The notes beneath the pieces are model-generated. The model was not told the origin of the DNA. It searched no databases and saw nothing but the letters and a program-made list of their open reading frames with translations. A stretch of 64,000 nucleotides of DNA, taken from Trifolium pratense. Its lineage: Eukaryota; Streptophyta; Magnoliopsida; Fabales; Fabaceae. The translations under genes and the position numbers were made by a program. The stretch is from contig NC_060064.1 in NCBI RefSeq assembly GCF_020283565.1, positions 5,292,001-5,356,000 of the forward strand, given 5' to 3'. Positions 9,758-22,347 of this stretch are shown here, one piece after another; within the stretch, counting starts at the first letter, position 1; each line of letters opens with the position of its first letter.

Positions 9758-12030
9758 TAAGAACAAAATGATGTTTTACTCATTTTTTTAACATCGTTAA
9801 ACCAAAACTTAACGAGGAAAGAAAATGTTGAAGATGGTGGCCGAACTAGGATTTTTTTAAAAAAAATTCATGCATTTGAGTAAAACAGTAGATGAATCTA
9901 ATTTAATATATTTTTATGTACAACTTATTGGGCCCATGATAAACATAGATTGGTTATAAAAACCGATATATGCTTGTTACGACAAGAGCTTACAAATGAG
10001 TGTGTCGCGGCGCGAAAAATATCCTCGAGTGTAAACACTCAAAAAATAACAGAGTCGCCACCGAATTTTATTTATCCCATAGAAGGGAAAGGAAAATATC
10101 GAGAAAACCTTGAGGGGTGAGAAATGGGTTCGGGAGTTGGTTATGCGAGGGGAAGGTATTAACACCCCTTACATTCGTTGTACTCAACGGGAACCTTTTA
10201 GAGGGAGATTGTTTGTTTGCTTTAATGTGTTTTTAATGTTTGCTTAAATGTTTGTTTCTCGCTTCATCGATAGAAAAAAGTTTGTTTTTATTATCATTAA
10301 TATGATTATGTATATGGGGGAAAAATGTTTTGTTTTTTATTATTATGCTCGACAAGATGTTGAATCTCGCTCCTACGTATCCCAGGTGCAATGGGAAAAT
10401 CAGGGTTTCGTAGTTCAGGGTAAAAAATGTTTATGGGTTGGTTGCTTTTAGACGCATGACGTCTAAGTCGCATTCTCGTATTTAAACGTTGTTTGTATAC
10501 TCGCACTTCAGAGGCTTAAGCGTTGTTTGTATTACGGAGAATATCGCATTCTCGTATTTAAACGCTGCTTGTATGCTCGCACAATGGAGGCTTAAGCGTT
10601 GTTTGTGTTACGGAGAAAGGACGAAAACGTCACCCGTTTTATGAAAAGAGTTTTACTTTTACTGCACGCGAGGGCAGTGAAAAAGGTTTGAGTGTGTTGA
10701 GTTGATTTTAAGAGTTTTTGTGAAAATGTTTGAGAATGAGGATGATCCGAGATACGAGTCATACGTCAGGGTCTCGAAACCATCCGGGTAGAGAAAGTCA
10801 TACGTCAGTCCCTTCCTTTTTCATCCTTTTAATCTTAAGTCGTTTTAGTTTGATTTAACGAAATAAAAAGAAAAGATTAGAGATGTTTTTTTACGTGTTT
10901 TAAGGTTTGAGAATGAGAATGGTCCGAGACACGGGTCATACGTCAGGGCCTCGAAACCATCCGGGTAGAAAAAATCATATGTCAGTCCCTTCCTTTTTCA
11001 TTCTATTTATTGATTAAGTGTTGAATAAATTTAAGCAAGACGAAGAAGAAACAAATCAAGCTAACAAAGTATAGACAATATATACATATATATACCAACT
11101 GAAGCTTTTGTTAATCTCGTCGATTTTGCTTAAATCGTATTTATTGCAAGTAAGAGAAAGTTGAGTTTTGGGGTTTTTAAAGTAAGGAAGTGCTTTTGAA
11201 AGTGTTAAATCAAGTAAGCAAACCAAACATTAATGTGAACTTATTATGTTTTGATTAATTAATCACTTAACTAACAATCACTTATTTAAGTGTTTAACCA
11301 TTTAAGCACTTTTAATCAAACAACTTAAATGGTTACTCACTTAATCAAGTTTTTAATTAATTGACTAATTAATCAATAACCCAAATAATATTTCCAATGA
11401 ATAAGCACTTATTTGAATAAGCACTTATATGAATAAGCTCTAAAATAAATAAATAAACCGTCTCTGGGGTGTAAACTGGGTCTTACGGGTGAAGCAATAG
11501 CAATCTGCAAGCTCCGAATGAGCTCTATTTATCTAGAAAATTAGGGTTTTTTGGTGAATCAAAAGACAAAATTGAGAGTCGCAGAGATTGTGACATGAGG
11601 AGTGTTGATGTCGTGGTTCAGTTTTGCAGTAAAACACAAGAATGACAAAGAGAAAAGGTCAATGAAGAAAGAGGGCAAGATTAGAGCTCAAAGAAGGAGA
11701 TGAGATGCAAGCAGCAACAACAACAACGTGCTGCTCTATTTTTTGTGTTTGTCCTCTTCTTCTTTGTCTTCTTTCTTCTATTTTTTTATTTCTTTGATAA
11801 CAATAATAATAAAACAAAAGAAACTAATATTTTTTTTGAATTTTTTAAATAATAATAAGATAATGAAAAATAAAATATGATAAAAATGGGGTTGGACAAA
11901 ATTAGGGTATGACAGAGTGTTACATAGTTGAAGGTCAGAGTGGAGTCTTACATGTTGCGTACAATTATGTCGCAAGACATGAATTGTATCTTGCGACAAA
12001 CTACCAAGGACCCAACAGACAAAAGATACA
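9758..12030 (+). repeat. Older dispersed repeat, copy L, split by a solo LTR
   Basis: The two halves 9758-10002 and 11915-12030 join to match 12215-12625 (shared AAGAAAATGTTGAAGATGGTG, ACGACAAGAGCT, GTTACATAGTTGAAGGTCAG, ATTATGTCGCAAGACATGAA). Short frames in both copies are degenerate and no domain was recognised. Confidence 0.75.
10003..11914 (+). mobile_element. Solo LTR of an Ogre-like Ty3/gypsy element
   Basis: Starts TGTCGCGGCGCG, ends GGGTATGACA, and is flanked by a perfect 5 bp duplication GAGTG (9998-10002, 11915-11919). Blocks such as ACAGAGTCGCCACCGA and TTATGCGAGGGGAAGGTATT recall legume Ogre LTRs (family recall). It has no primer-binding site, internal region or second LTR. Inside are tandem sub-repeats: a unit of about 85 bp near 10470-10617 and a unit of about 175 bp with CATCCGGGTAG near 10735-11010. 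Confidence 0.85.
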
Positions 12031-12214
12031 ACTATACAAAAGAGACAAGAATTAGTCCAAGTTCATTTATTGACTGGGGAGGGGATAAAAGAAATCGCCA
12101 CACAAAATCAAACTAGGGAGAAACCAAGGAAAAAGAATATGACTGAGTCTGTGGTGAGATTGGAGTAAATCGAAATGTGGTTAGGGTTGGTGGTGATGAT
12201 GAAGGAACAAGTTT

Positions 12215-12625
12215 AAGGAACAAAACGATGTTTTACTCAAATTTTTTAACATTGTTAAACCAAAACTTGAATAAGGAAAGAAAATGTTGAAGATGGTGGC
12301 CAAACTAGGAAAATAATTTGTAAAAAACAAACCTAATTTCATATATTTTTAAATTCATATATTTAAGTAAAACAATATATGAATCTAATTTAATATATTT
12401 TTATATACAATTTATTGGGTCCATGCTATGGTAGGGGCCATTGAGGCTAAGCATAGATTGATTACAAAAACCGGTATATGCTTATCACGACAAGAGCTCA
12501 TAAATAAGTGTTACATAGTTGAAGGTCAGAGAGGGGTCTTACATGTCGCGTACAATTATGTCGCAAGACATGAATTGTCCCTTGCCGCAAACTACCAAAG
12601 ACCTAACAGATAAAAGGTACAACTA
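12215..12625 (+). repeat. Older dispersed repeat, copy R (uninterrupted)
   Basis: Matches copy L without the LTR. At about 12510 it reads AATAAGTGTTACATAG where copy L is interrupted, so it gives the pre-insertion site of the solo LTR. Confidence 0.75.
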
Positions 12626-12689
12626 TCCAACTATAAGAACATCATGGTTTACAGATGCATCAACCAAAGGATAAGGCATGCTTGGATTC

Positions 12690-13751
12690 GTCTTTGCCAT
12701 ACATCGGCCACTATAGATTTCGTCTTGGTAAAAAAAAGCATCGTGAAAATTTTAGTTTCATGCATGTGTTTGCTAGTTTATTAAATGATGGTTAATGTTA
12801 GTTTCATGCACGTCCTTAAAGTGGGTGTACATTATTTAATAAAATTTAGTTTCATATGCATGTTTTTCTTTATTTATAATTTTGTTTAATGTGTTGTAAG
12901 GACCATCTACTTTTATAGTTTTGTTTAACGTGTTGTAAGGACTTTCTACTTTTATAAACAAGTTTTGCTTTTTTAACAAATTCTTCATTTAACATTTTTA
13001 CATAAATATCAATATTTACATAAATCTTCACCTAAATTCCGACTATTATACAATTTTTTTTTTATTATTTAAGGAATGTAGGTGAAGATTTATCATAAAT
13101 AATCAAAAGTTATGTGAGTGTGACTATATGGTCATGTGACCATGGAAGTATTGCTCCATAATATAATTATTGGTTACAACCTTATCTTTAGTGATACTCA
13201 TGTGGTGTGTTGTTTTGTCCAATAATTTGTATTACAGTTTAAAATATCAAAATAAAAGCAAAAATTGGTATGAATGTAGATATTTATTGAGTTTGTACAA
13301 CAATGTTTAGGTTGTCTTTGCTAGACGATCGGTTAATGTTCCTTATCGTATCTCTTCAATTGTTACGAATGAAATGACATGAGATTAGTCGAGTCAAAAG
13401 AAGAAGAAAAATGAATAAATTATACTGCACAATGCAATAGTTAGGTAAGATAAAACAACAAAAAATTACTATATTTTTTAAAGAAAATAACAAAATATGA
13501 TAGAAGGGATGTTTTTTCTGATTTCTCTGTAAAGGCTCTTATCTCAGTGTCTCATCTACTGCCGCCCACAACCCCCCCAGAAATTAATGCATGGAAAGCT
13601 CAGGAAAACCCCAAATAAGGGACAACACTAGTCCAACATATATGTCCATTATATCAGTGATCCACTCTTAGGATATATCAAATATGTACTAATTTGGGCT
13701 TCCTTGGGTTGCAAGTTTGCAAAATACTTGTAATTACCTAATTTTCTTCAG
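12690..13751. other. Intergenic, AT-rich
   Basis: Contains the degenerate repeat at 12840-13060 shared with 5510-5710, with TGTTGTAAGGAC present twice. From about 13500 it probably includes the 3' UTR of the START-like gene. No gene seen. Confidence 0.5.
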
Positions 13752-16700
13752 CTAATGCATAAAACAACAGTATCTATAATTTTTCTTCTTGCTTAACTGT
13801 TTTGGTACATTTGAAGAGATACCTTGAGTAATAAGGTTGTTTATTTTTTTCTGCCTGCTTGATTTTATTGGTTCATCTGAAGACAAATCTTGTCTTGTAT
13901 ATGAATCAACCTGGCTTACTTCAATGAGATTCTGATTTGGGAAAGCCGGTACTACTTTCTTAAAATTGACTTCCTTTATATTAGGATCTGTTTCTGTATG
14001 CCTGAATGAACCAAAAGGAAATAAAAATGTCAAGCAAATATATTGTAATAAACTAAATTTTGTGATTCAATTGGCTTATAAATTTTGTTCCTCTAAATAA
14101 CCAATTGAGAATCTCACGTTGGATAGCGATATAGCCTAAACATTGATTATAAATGGAAAACAACCCTCGTCTTATAAGCTGGTTTTGTGAGGCGGGGTTT
14201 GACTTAGACGCACCTGAAGTTTTGAATTTCATAGAGGTCGTCTGAATTTTCCCGTGGTATATTGTTGCTTGGTTCTTCGACACTGACATCATTTTTCACA
14301 GGTGGTTGAAAAAGTTTTGCAGAATGTGGATCAAATTCACCACCTTTTTCTTTGCTGATGGTCGCTTCATTAGCAAAGCTAAAAGAGAATCTGCGCGAAT
14401 GAAATCCATATTTCCTAACCGATGAAATAGCCCTTTCTAATGTTTCTAAAGCCTGCCTTACATTTGAGCTGATATTTACACTACTCTTTCTCTTCAGTAC
14501 ATTTTTTGTATCATCATGCTCAATTGAAATTCCATTTTCTTTATTGACATCTTTTTCAATTTGTACAATGTCTTCAATATTTGCTTCTACAATCTCTTCA
14601 CTATTTGCGTCGACAATCTCATAATTCTTATTACCCTTTACTACAATAGATGTATCACCTTCCTCATCTGAAATGCCATTTACTTTCTTTACATCCTTTT
14701 CAATTTCTACCATCTCTTCAATATTTTCCTCTACAATCTCTTCACTATCCGCATCGACAATCTCACAATTCATATTTCCCTTTAGTGCAATAGATGTATC
14801 ACCTTCCTCAATTGGAATGTCATGCACTATGGTTACATCCTCCTTACTTTTTACAACATCTTCACTGCTTGCATCATTATTTGCATTTTGGTTGCTTTTG
14901 TCCTCCCGAGACATATCGATCGCCCGATCTTGTTCTTCAGCAGGAAGAATGCTTGCAACTTGCTTAAGCTCTTTCTCATCCATAGCATTTGATTCATAGG
15001 TACTGTATAGAGCTTCGCGAATTCTAACATACAACAAATCTGTCAAGGCCTTGCTGAATTCTTTGTTGCCGTTCATCTTAGAAGCCACAGCCTATAACAA
15101 TATCAAGACTGGTTAATGTCAGAAGTTGATAAAAAAACAACATACAAAATAACAATGCAAAGGATTAATTTTTTTTTTGATACAAATGCAAAGGATGTTT
15201 TAGTACATAAGACTTATCCTCATTCTTTGCAATAAGGAAGAAAGAACATAAGTCGATGATTTGGATATATAATTTTTGAAAGAAGCATTTCTGAACAGAA
15301 TGTGCAACCTTCTGAAAAAGTCTGAAACCACTGCCAATGATTTGCCTTGCAATGAAATTTATAAGCGATGGAGGCATAAAATCAATCTTTATATCCAAAT
15401 TCGCTATTGCCCTACAAATTTTGACAAAAATTAATCATAATACATAATACTCATCATAATTTTTTTATAGTACAAAAGTGTTACCTATAGGGAAAGTAGC
15501 CTATTTGCAAAATCTATGACAAAACTATGTATTCGAAGGAGTTAAAGAACGGAGGTTCAAATTTGACGATGGAGAAAATTCTAACATAGCTATATACTAA
15601 CATTTTCTGATCAACAAATAATATGAAATTCATTCAAGCTACTACTAATTACTTGAAAACTCGCTTAAAACTCACCGGATATAACTTCTTTCAGATGTCA
15701 CCTTTTGCATAACAATACCTCCCAACACATCAATTCTCACAGCACCCTTTGCTTCAGGAATCACATCATTTTTTAAACCATCGATAGTCTCATTAATTTT
15801 CTCTAACTCAGTGACCTGAAAGAGAATCGAGCACAAATTTCTTAAAACATAAAGATAGTTCAGAATTAACCTTCTTTAGAAAAAAGGAAGAAAAAAAAGT
15901 AACAAAGAAAAAATGGTTGAGGTGAATACCGTTTTCAAAAGAACAACTATCAAGTCATCTTGAAAGTACTCAAACACATAATAATGCACTATAGCTTCCC
16001 TTGTAGACAGTGGCCATGGAGGCTTCATCCTTTCTTACAAAATATGGGAAAATATAAGCATTCAAAAGTGAACTTGGTATGTGACATTAAAATGTGATAT
16101 TTTTTCAGTTGATGCATGCAAGACAAACCTTACTAGTGCTATCTGTTCTCCAGTTTGGACCTTCTGCAAACAATCAGACGCGGTAACTTTGAAAGTTGGA
16201 ACAGTAAACTGAGGCCACCTGAGAAATGAAAATTATGATAAATGACAGTAGTGTTCAATGTCATGTTATTGTGAGACAGATATGTAGAAAATTGAAAGCA
16301 CATAATGATTCTCACCATTTCTCATAAAGGGGTGACTCCCATGTGAGGCATAAAGCTGCAATCAACAAAATTAAAGAACATGTCAAAATCTATAATATGG
16401 TCTTTTTTGTTAAAAAATATAAGGGTGATGCTAAAAAAAAAGACAGATTTAATGTGACTAACAAACATCAACAGGTGCATCTACATAGCCTTCAATCATC
16501 ATTGTATGATAGGGAGTTCCCTCTGGTCCTTCGCGATACATAACACGAAACTCCTCATTATCTTGTTTTAACTGTTGATTTGAAAGAAGATAAATTATAA
16601 AAAGTGCTTTGAAAGTTTAATTGAAAAATTCATATATATACTGCAGAAAGCAAAATTATACATCAGAACATAATTCTTATACAAGATTGCATTAGTCCAT

Positions 16701-17124
16701 TGAATTCTTAAAGAATGTTAAACCAATGAAGCAAATGGTCTAAAACTATAGAGTATATAGCCTACTTTCCAATCGGCGTGCGATGTACTAGATCCTCCGT
16801 TTTCATCTGCAGAAACACTTCTCATCATATCAAGACAGTTTGATAACTCAGCAGTCTTAATTTCTAGTTTCTCCTCGTATCCTGCAAAAAAAAAGGCGAT
16901 AAACTCAAGTACTAACAGAAACATATATTTCTTTCAAAACAAGCTAAAAGAAAATTAAAGAATGCTATAATTTAATTACCTTCCAATTCCATCTTTGATT
17001 GCGAAGAACGACAGAATTGACTTTCGACAAGCGATTTAAGTTTCTGATCATTTGTAAGATCAAATGAGGTAAGAGTCTTATCCAACCTTTTCCTATACTG
17101 CACAATATTTTTCCTGTTCTCCAT
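13752..17124 (-). CDS. START/Bet v 1-like lipid-binding protein with acidic repeat tail
   Basis: Ten exons: 17124-16980, 16881-16766, 16571-16463, 16355-16316, 16218-16129, 16029-15930, 15815-15676, 15411-15309, 15091-14214 and 14001-13752. They total 1971 nt (656 residues plus stop), and all joins keep frame. Residues from about 88 to 310 look like a START-type fold (DNEEFRVMYREGPEGTP, WWPQFTVPTFKV, RMKPPWPLSTREAIVHYY, AIANLDIKIDFMPPS), as in plant 'polyketide cyclase/dehydrase and lipid transport' proteins; ligand and location are unknown. The large ninth exon adds an acidic region with a 48-residue unit repeated about twice (EIVDAxSEEIVE..., IEKDV) and a Ser/Arg-rich part. A non-coding 5' exon with donor at about 17252 is likely. 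Intron 9 holds an LTR-like remnant. Confidence 0.85.
14085..14206. repeat. LTR-like repeat remnant in intron 9 of the START-like gene
   Basis: Shares ordered blocks with 63866-64000: GAGAATCTCAC against GAGTCTCACATC, then ATAAGCTGGTTTTGTGAGG against ACAAGCTGGTTTTGTAAGG. It fills most of the 212 bp intron. Confidence 0.5.
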
Positions 17125-19240
17125 CTTTGTGTCTCTAAAAAAAGAAGGATGAAGAGTATTACATCAGAAAGTAAAAACCATACCATATACAATCATTTAT
17201 ATGATTTGAATATATAATATATTTTCCAAAATCATAGAAGAAAAATAGTACCTGTCACTTGTCAGCTACTTAATTGGCCTCAAAAGGTTTCTGCTCACAC
17301 CATAAATTTCAAAAAAATTCAGCCACTTGTGAACAGAACTTGGACAGAGAGAGGACACCTAATTAGAGGACATTAAATTTAATGAAACCACATGACCAAA
17401 ACCAAACTCATGAAATTCATATATTCATATTCATATCACAGTTTTAAAATAGCTTGTGATACTACATGAAGAAAAAAATACTTACTAATGACAGGTGGCA
17501 GAATTTAACAGAACCGTTAGTAGTTACAATAATATATATATATCCTTATATACAATCCAAATAAAATTAAATAGTATATAGAATTTTCCTGAAAAGGGTA
17601 CTTACATAAATGAATGAAGGTTTGAACTTTGAAAAGAGCAGCTGAGGAGTGATTTACAAGAAGTCAAGAAGTAATAAATATTAAAAGAAAGAAAGTTGCA
17701 GCAAACCAAGAAGGCAGATCTAATAAAGTGTTGAAAGAAGAGATACAGTCACATGATGTGGAGGAGGATACAATGATCAATATTGGAAATACCAAAATCA
17801 AACTATTCATAATATTATTATAGTTTGATATTATTAAAATAATTAAATAAGCACACTAGTACTATTTAGTCAAAAATAAATAAAGGGTATGGAAATGGAA
17901 GGATACGTGTGTGTGTCTACAACTAGGAAGGGGTCAAAGCTTTTAATCTAGTGGGACCAATGGACCATGCATTATGCATACCAGAATATGCAATATATAT
18001 ACAGGTAAGTGAGTATTAATAATGTGGTAGGGATACGTTCATATTAATGCATATGAATCATATGATATGATGAAATGGTAATAAAGGGTAAGTTATGTTA
18101 GGTAGGTAGTTAGGAAAAAGCAAAAAGATGTGGTATATTATTAGGTAATGTAATGTATGAGAAAAGATGAAATGAATGTTGATGGTGTTTTCTCTGTTTC
18201 TTTCTCAGTTTAGACAAAGGTCATGAACAATGCATGAACATGTGTTTTTTTTCTTTTCATAGATAGTAATCATTCATTCATTCATTCATGAGTACACTTT
18301 GTTTTGTTCTTTCCTCCATAGGCAATGTTCTCATCAAATGATGTTAACTTTGGTGGAGCCCTTTATTAGTTAATTGTTTGATTTTTTTTTTTTCTTCCGG
18401 TGAGTGTAAGACATTTGTTAGGGACATTGCATCTAATATGCAAGGATCATGGTTTGAATTATGATATTCCCAATTTTCAAACTTATTCACCTTAAAAGGT
18501 ATAATTCTAGTCACTAAAATGTTCGACAAAAAAAATTGTTGGAAACCATCCTAGTTTATTGACCACACCTAAAGTAACCTAAATTGGATGGTCACAAATT
18601 ATGTATATGTGGTCAATTTTTTTTTTTTGGTAAATTAAGATATTTTCTGTGCGCAACTATCCCTTAAATAAACTGGGGTTGAATTCAAGATCAAATAGTT
18701 AAGCGACTCAAGTATTGTGTCACATATTGTTAGTTGTGGTTTAATGGTTACAAACTTAAATTGTTTTGACCACTAAAATTGGTCGAATATGATTTTCATC
18801 ATTCAATTTAATGTCGTGACAATTAGATAGTCAAAATCATGAATTGGTAAAAAAAATAAATTAAAATGGTGATTGAAATTGTGCAATTAAAAGTCTTAAT
18901 GTCTTGATAATTTTAATTTATAATTATGTCCACACACAAGTATTGCTCTGTTAGCTGTGTGCACTGTGTAGGTACCTCACTTGTAAAAAGCTTTATCTTA
19001 TACCCTTAAGTGGGACCTCTAACCCCACATTTTTTTGTTAATCCCCATTTTGGCCTTTTGAATTTTCATAAATCTCTATCTTTTCTTTATTTCTCTTTCT
19101 CATGGTCAAATTTATTGCACAATAGTTTACAGTATTGCTTATGGAAAGGTGTTTGTTTTTGTAAAAAGAAAGATCACAATTATATGTAATGCAACCAACT
19201 ATCACTAGAGGTAGTAGCAACAGTTGAAATAATAGTCCAT
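17125..19240. other. Upstream region of the START-like gene, then intergenic
   Basis: 17125-17260 holds a probable 5' UTR intron. The region to about 17750 is the presumed promoter, and no clear TATA box could be chosen. Beyond it lie AT-rich spacer and one SINE (18396-18528). Confidence 0.45.
18396..18528 (+). mobile_element. Degenerate tRNA-derived SINE (family 1)
   Basis: Ordered blocks TTAGGGACATTGCAT, ATATGCA, GGTTTGAATTATG (box B-like), ACTTATTCACCTT and ATTCTAGTCACT followed by an A run match two other copies in this window (39266-39386 plus, 43132-43257 minus). Confidence 0.6.
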
Positions 19241-19246
19241 CTTCGA

Positions 19247-19762
19247 TGAAATCTGCGATTCGTCATGGTTTGAGAATAATGATGCCCCAGAAGATTGAGC
19301 TTATAGCAGAGGAGTTTACTCTTGCTGAGCTTAAGCAGCTACCAACAATTTTTCACTACTAAAAACAAGATTGGTACCGGAAGCTTTGGTGTTGTGTATA
19401 GAGGAAAATTAACCGGTGGTCATGAGATAGCAATTAAGAGAGGTGAAATAGGTTCGAAGATTATAAAATTTCAAGAGAAGGAGATTGCATTGAGTCTGAA
19501 CTAGCCTTCTTGACGCGTCTACGCCACACACTTGATTGGACTAGTTTGTGTCTACGAGTACATGAAGAATGGTTCATTGCACAATCATTTGCATGATAAG
19601 AACAATGTGAAAAAAGGTAGCAGTGCGTTGAATTCATGGAAAATGAGGATAAAATTTGATTTTGGATTATCATTGATGAGTCCAAAATCTGACAGTGGTT
19701 ACAAACCAACAAAAAAATTGGTTGTATTGAAGAGTAGAGGATTTGATTGGATTTTTGTCTGA
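19247..19762 (+). pseudogene. Broken CRINKLY4-related (CCR-type) receptor kinase
   Basis: Kinase-domain pieces occur in the right order but in different frames: EEFTLAELK then AATNNFS, then NKIGTGSFGVVYRGKL (glycine loop), EIAIKRGE (the VAIK lysine), FQEKEIA, VYEYMKNGSLHNHLHDKNN, SSALNSWKMRIK, then DFGLSLMSP. These match my memory of CRINKLY4-related kinases. Breaks: two small frameshifts around 19343-19365, another near 19495, loss of about 15 residues before VYEYM, and direct joining of MRIK to DFG, which removes the catalytic loop with the HRD motif. No ectodomain or transmembrane segment was seen upstream. A non-functional relic, plausibly one kinase exon. Confidence 0.85.
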
Positions 19763-20502
19763 ATCAAGGACTAATGTGACAGTGTCTTACATTTCCAGAA
19801 ACTAAAATAGTCTCTACCAAAAGAGACTGAAATCGCTAAACAAGAAAAGCAAAGAGGATATTTGCTTCAGGCTATACCAGAGACAAGGATGAAGATTTAT
19901 TGGTGATTGCATATGGCTTTTTGAATGTTGATAATAGAGCAAGAATGTTTCTTGGATGCTAATCTGAGAAGAAATGGTCAGTGAGTAAGCTTGTGGTCTC
20001 ATCTGATCAGTGGGGTTTCCTCAGTTCTGTTTAACTTCAGGTAAAGAATACCATAACTTGTTTTGACAGCCGAACATTCGACATAATCAAAGCTAGTACT
20101 CACGTTGGTACATACAAAACTTGTTTTGAGTTCAAACTTATGAAATGGAAAAACATTAAAAACTGAGGCTAAATAAGAACGTGCTTTTCATTACAAACTT
20201 TGAGGACTATGACACTGAAGAAGGAAAGAAAGAATTACAGATGAACAATTTCTTAAGCAATGATAATCATAAAAACTTAACTCTGATGCTCTTCGGCCGT
20301 TCAAAAATAACAGTATCTCACTGCATTATTGTGTTCCTTGGTGTCCTAATTATCTGCTTATAGTTTCATCTTTTAATTTTATTAGCAAAACTTGTAAGAG
20401 ATAGAGATAAAACTGATGGTAAGCTCGGATCAGAGAAATGTTATTATTGTATCAAACAAATTGGAATACATAAAAAAACCTGCAGTATTAAATAAGAAAG
20501 TT
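19763..20502. other. Intergenic between kinase relic and folB
   Basis: May include more decayed kinase-gene sequence, but no further motif could be read. A 60-codon frame at 20181-20363 has no recognised family. The last part is the 3' flank of folB. Confidence 0.4.
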
Positions 20503-22347
20503 TTATTCTGTCAAATCGCTTCTGCATCTCACAATCTCAACGCCTAAGTACTCAAGCGGACCCGGAATCGCCACATGAGGCTTTCCAACTTTCACACGAA
20601 CAGCAGATATCTCTTTGTGACTTGTCAAAGTAGCGATTGCAATTTTTTGCGCCACTGACTCCAGAAGATTTTGAGGTGGTCCTTCAATAACTTCCTTAGC
20701 TATACTGCATCATCAAATTTAATTAAATTTCATCAACCAAGTGTGTATGTTTAGTTTAACATTGAAAAGTTCTGCAAACATGTTTTCCACAAAGAATTAG
20801 ACTTCTTTTGAGAACAAAGACTATGTTTGGTGATCATAAAGTGTTGTCATATGAGTGTGTATGTATAAACTATTTTTATAACAAAGATAAAATAAAGTCA
20901 AACAGTTTTCAAATAAGCTATAAGTTGTTTTCATAAGCTATCTTTGAGAGTTTATTGAAATAAGCTTAATTATAGACATATCGTAAGCTATTTCCATAAG
21001 CTCTCTTGAATAGTTTCACCAAAGTATATAAAATCAAATAAATCAATCCAAATAGGCCCAAAGTATGTTGACAATGTTAAACCAAATTAAGCACAAATTA
21101 TTCAGAAATACAATTCAAAATAATAGTGGTGTACCGATGTTAGACACAATAGGCAATTTTTATTAGTTGGATACTACTAAAAGGCTAGTTATATATCAAA
21201 CTTAGTCGGATACAACTAAAATAATTTGTGCTTAATTTGAAGGTTCCTAATTTGAATGCCTAGTAAATTATTTTTGCATTCCTTCTGTTTTTGATAAGTT
21301 TGATATATATAATAGCCTTTTAGCAGTATCCAACTACGGTTGAAGAATTTCATTTTTATTACTAGCTGAGCTGAATTAATTCTAGTCACATATTCTATGC
21401 AATTTTTGGTACATATTCCATTATTCAATAACTAGTTTGTAAAATAATGGGAATTGAACAACTGATACAGTGTCCACTACTTCATTTATTGGAGTTTTGT
21501 TAAATAGAATTATGTATTTGTATGGCATGACTAGGAATAACACCAAAACACAAGGAACCTTCTCCCAATACCCCATCTTTCTTTTGAAATTATCATCATT
21601 TTATAATGTAACCTTCAATAGAAACTTTCCTAGCATTGGATGCTTACAATAAGATATATGTCTGAAACTTTTTAAGACTATACATTTTCTTACTGGATTA
21701 GTGCTTTACTTTGCTGTCATGCTTTTAATTCCTTCCCCCTCCTTGTCCAATTTACCTTCTTGAGCATGTTAACATTGGCTTTATTAATATAGTCACCAAC
21801 TTCATGTTAAGTCATAAGTGGATTATGATAGTTTTGATTGTGATGTTAAGTGAATTATGTTAACAATAAAACTAACTACCAATTTGGCGTATACTAGATA
21901 TCCTCTGCGCGCAACTGCAGAGACTAATCTCGAGTCTTGTGGGACCCAAATGGGCGGCAAACTCCACAAAAGAGTTTTAATGTTATTGCATGCCCAAGTC
22001 AGGTATTGAACCCACGGTCTTGGTTCACAAATACTAGCTCAACTAACAAATGTCCGTACTGTTAAGTCAGACACCTTCATCGGAGTTTGAACGCAAAAGC
22101 GTGTAAGTTTTAGTAGTGTTTGTGAATTGATCTAAAAAAAGAATAATAAAGTGGTGAATTTGTACCGATATATTTCAACGTAGCTAAAAGAGTGAGACAA
22201 ATTATCAGATATTCCAGCTGGTTTGAGATCCAACCAAGCGTCAACATCTACAAAGAACTTCTGACCAAGCGTCCTTTCTTCCTTTAATACTCCGTGATAA
22301 CCATAGAAACTTAATCCCTTCACAATCAATTTGTCTCTACCTTCCAT
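20503..22347 (-). CDS. folB: Dihydroneopterin aldolase (folate synthesis)
   Basis: Two coding exons, 22347-22166 and 20704-20503, join as R/I to 127 residues, the usual length for plant dihydroneopterin aldolases. The enzyme converts 7,8-dihydroneopterin to 6-hydroxymethyl-dihydropterin and glycolaldehyde in the cytosol. Visible signatures are LSFYGYHGVLKEE (pterin-binding YHG and a conserved Glu), LGQKFFVDV, SYVEIY, PPQNLLESVAQKIA and VRVKVGKPHVA with the conserved Lys. The start MEGRDKL follows a 3' splice site at about 22362. A 5' UTR exon with donor near 22671 (CAG/GTAACT) is likely, so the in-frame MIVGSK upstream lies in the intron. No transit peptide is seen. The 1.46 kb intron contains repeats. 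Confidence 0.95.
20826..21063. mobile_element. Degenerate Tourist-like MITE in the folB intron
   Basis: Right end ATCCAAATAGGCCC and left end GACTATGTTTGGTGAT are a weak inverted pair. The interior is rich in ATAAGCTAT words as in the Tourist copies at 3026 and 4046. No clean duplication was found. Confidence 0.4.
21158..21342. repeat. Imperfect inverted repeat in the folB intron
   Basis: The left arm (about 21160-21205, TTGGATACTACTAAAAGGCT then ATATATCAAACTTA) pairs with the right arm (about 21294-21340, TAAGTTTGATATATA then AGCCTTTTAGCAGTATCCAA). The arms are about 40 bp with a loop of about 90 bp. It is probably a decayed MITE. Confidence 0.65.

Noticed and set aside
14673..14999. 108-codon plus-strand frame rich in Ser/Thr
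   Set aside because: Antisense shadow of the acidic repeat exon of the START-like gene.
21890..22090. Possible SINE in the folB intron (GTATTGAACCCACGG)
   Set aside because: A box B-like word alone; no box A, tail or matching copy in the window.
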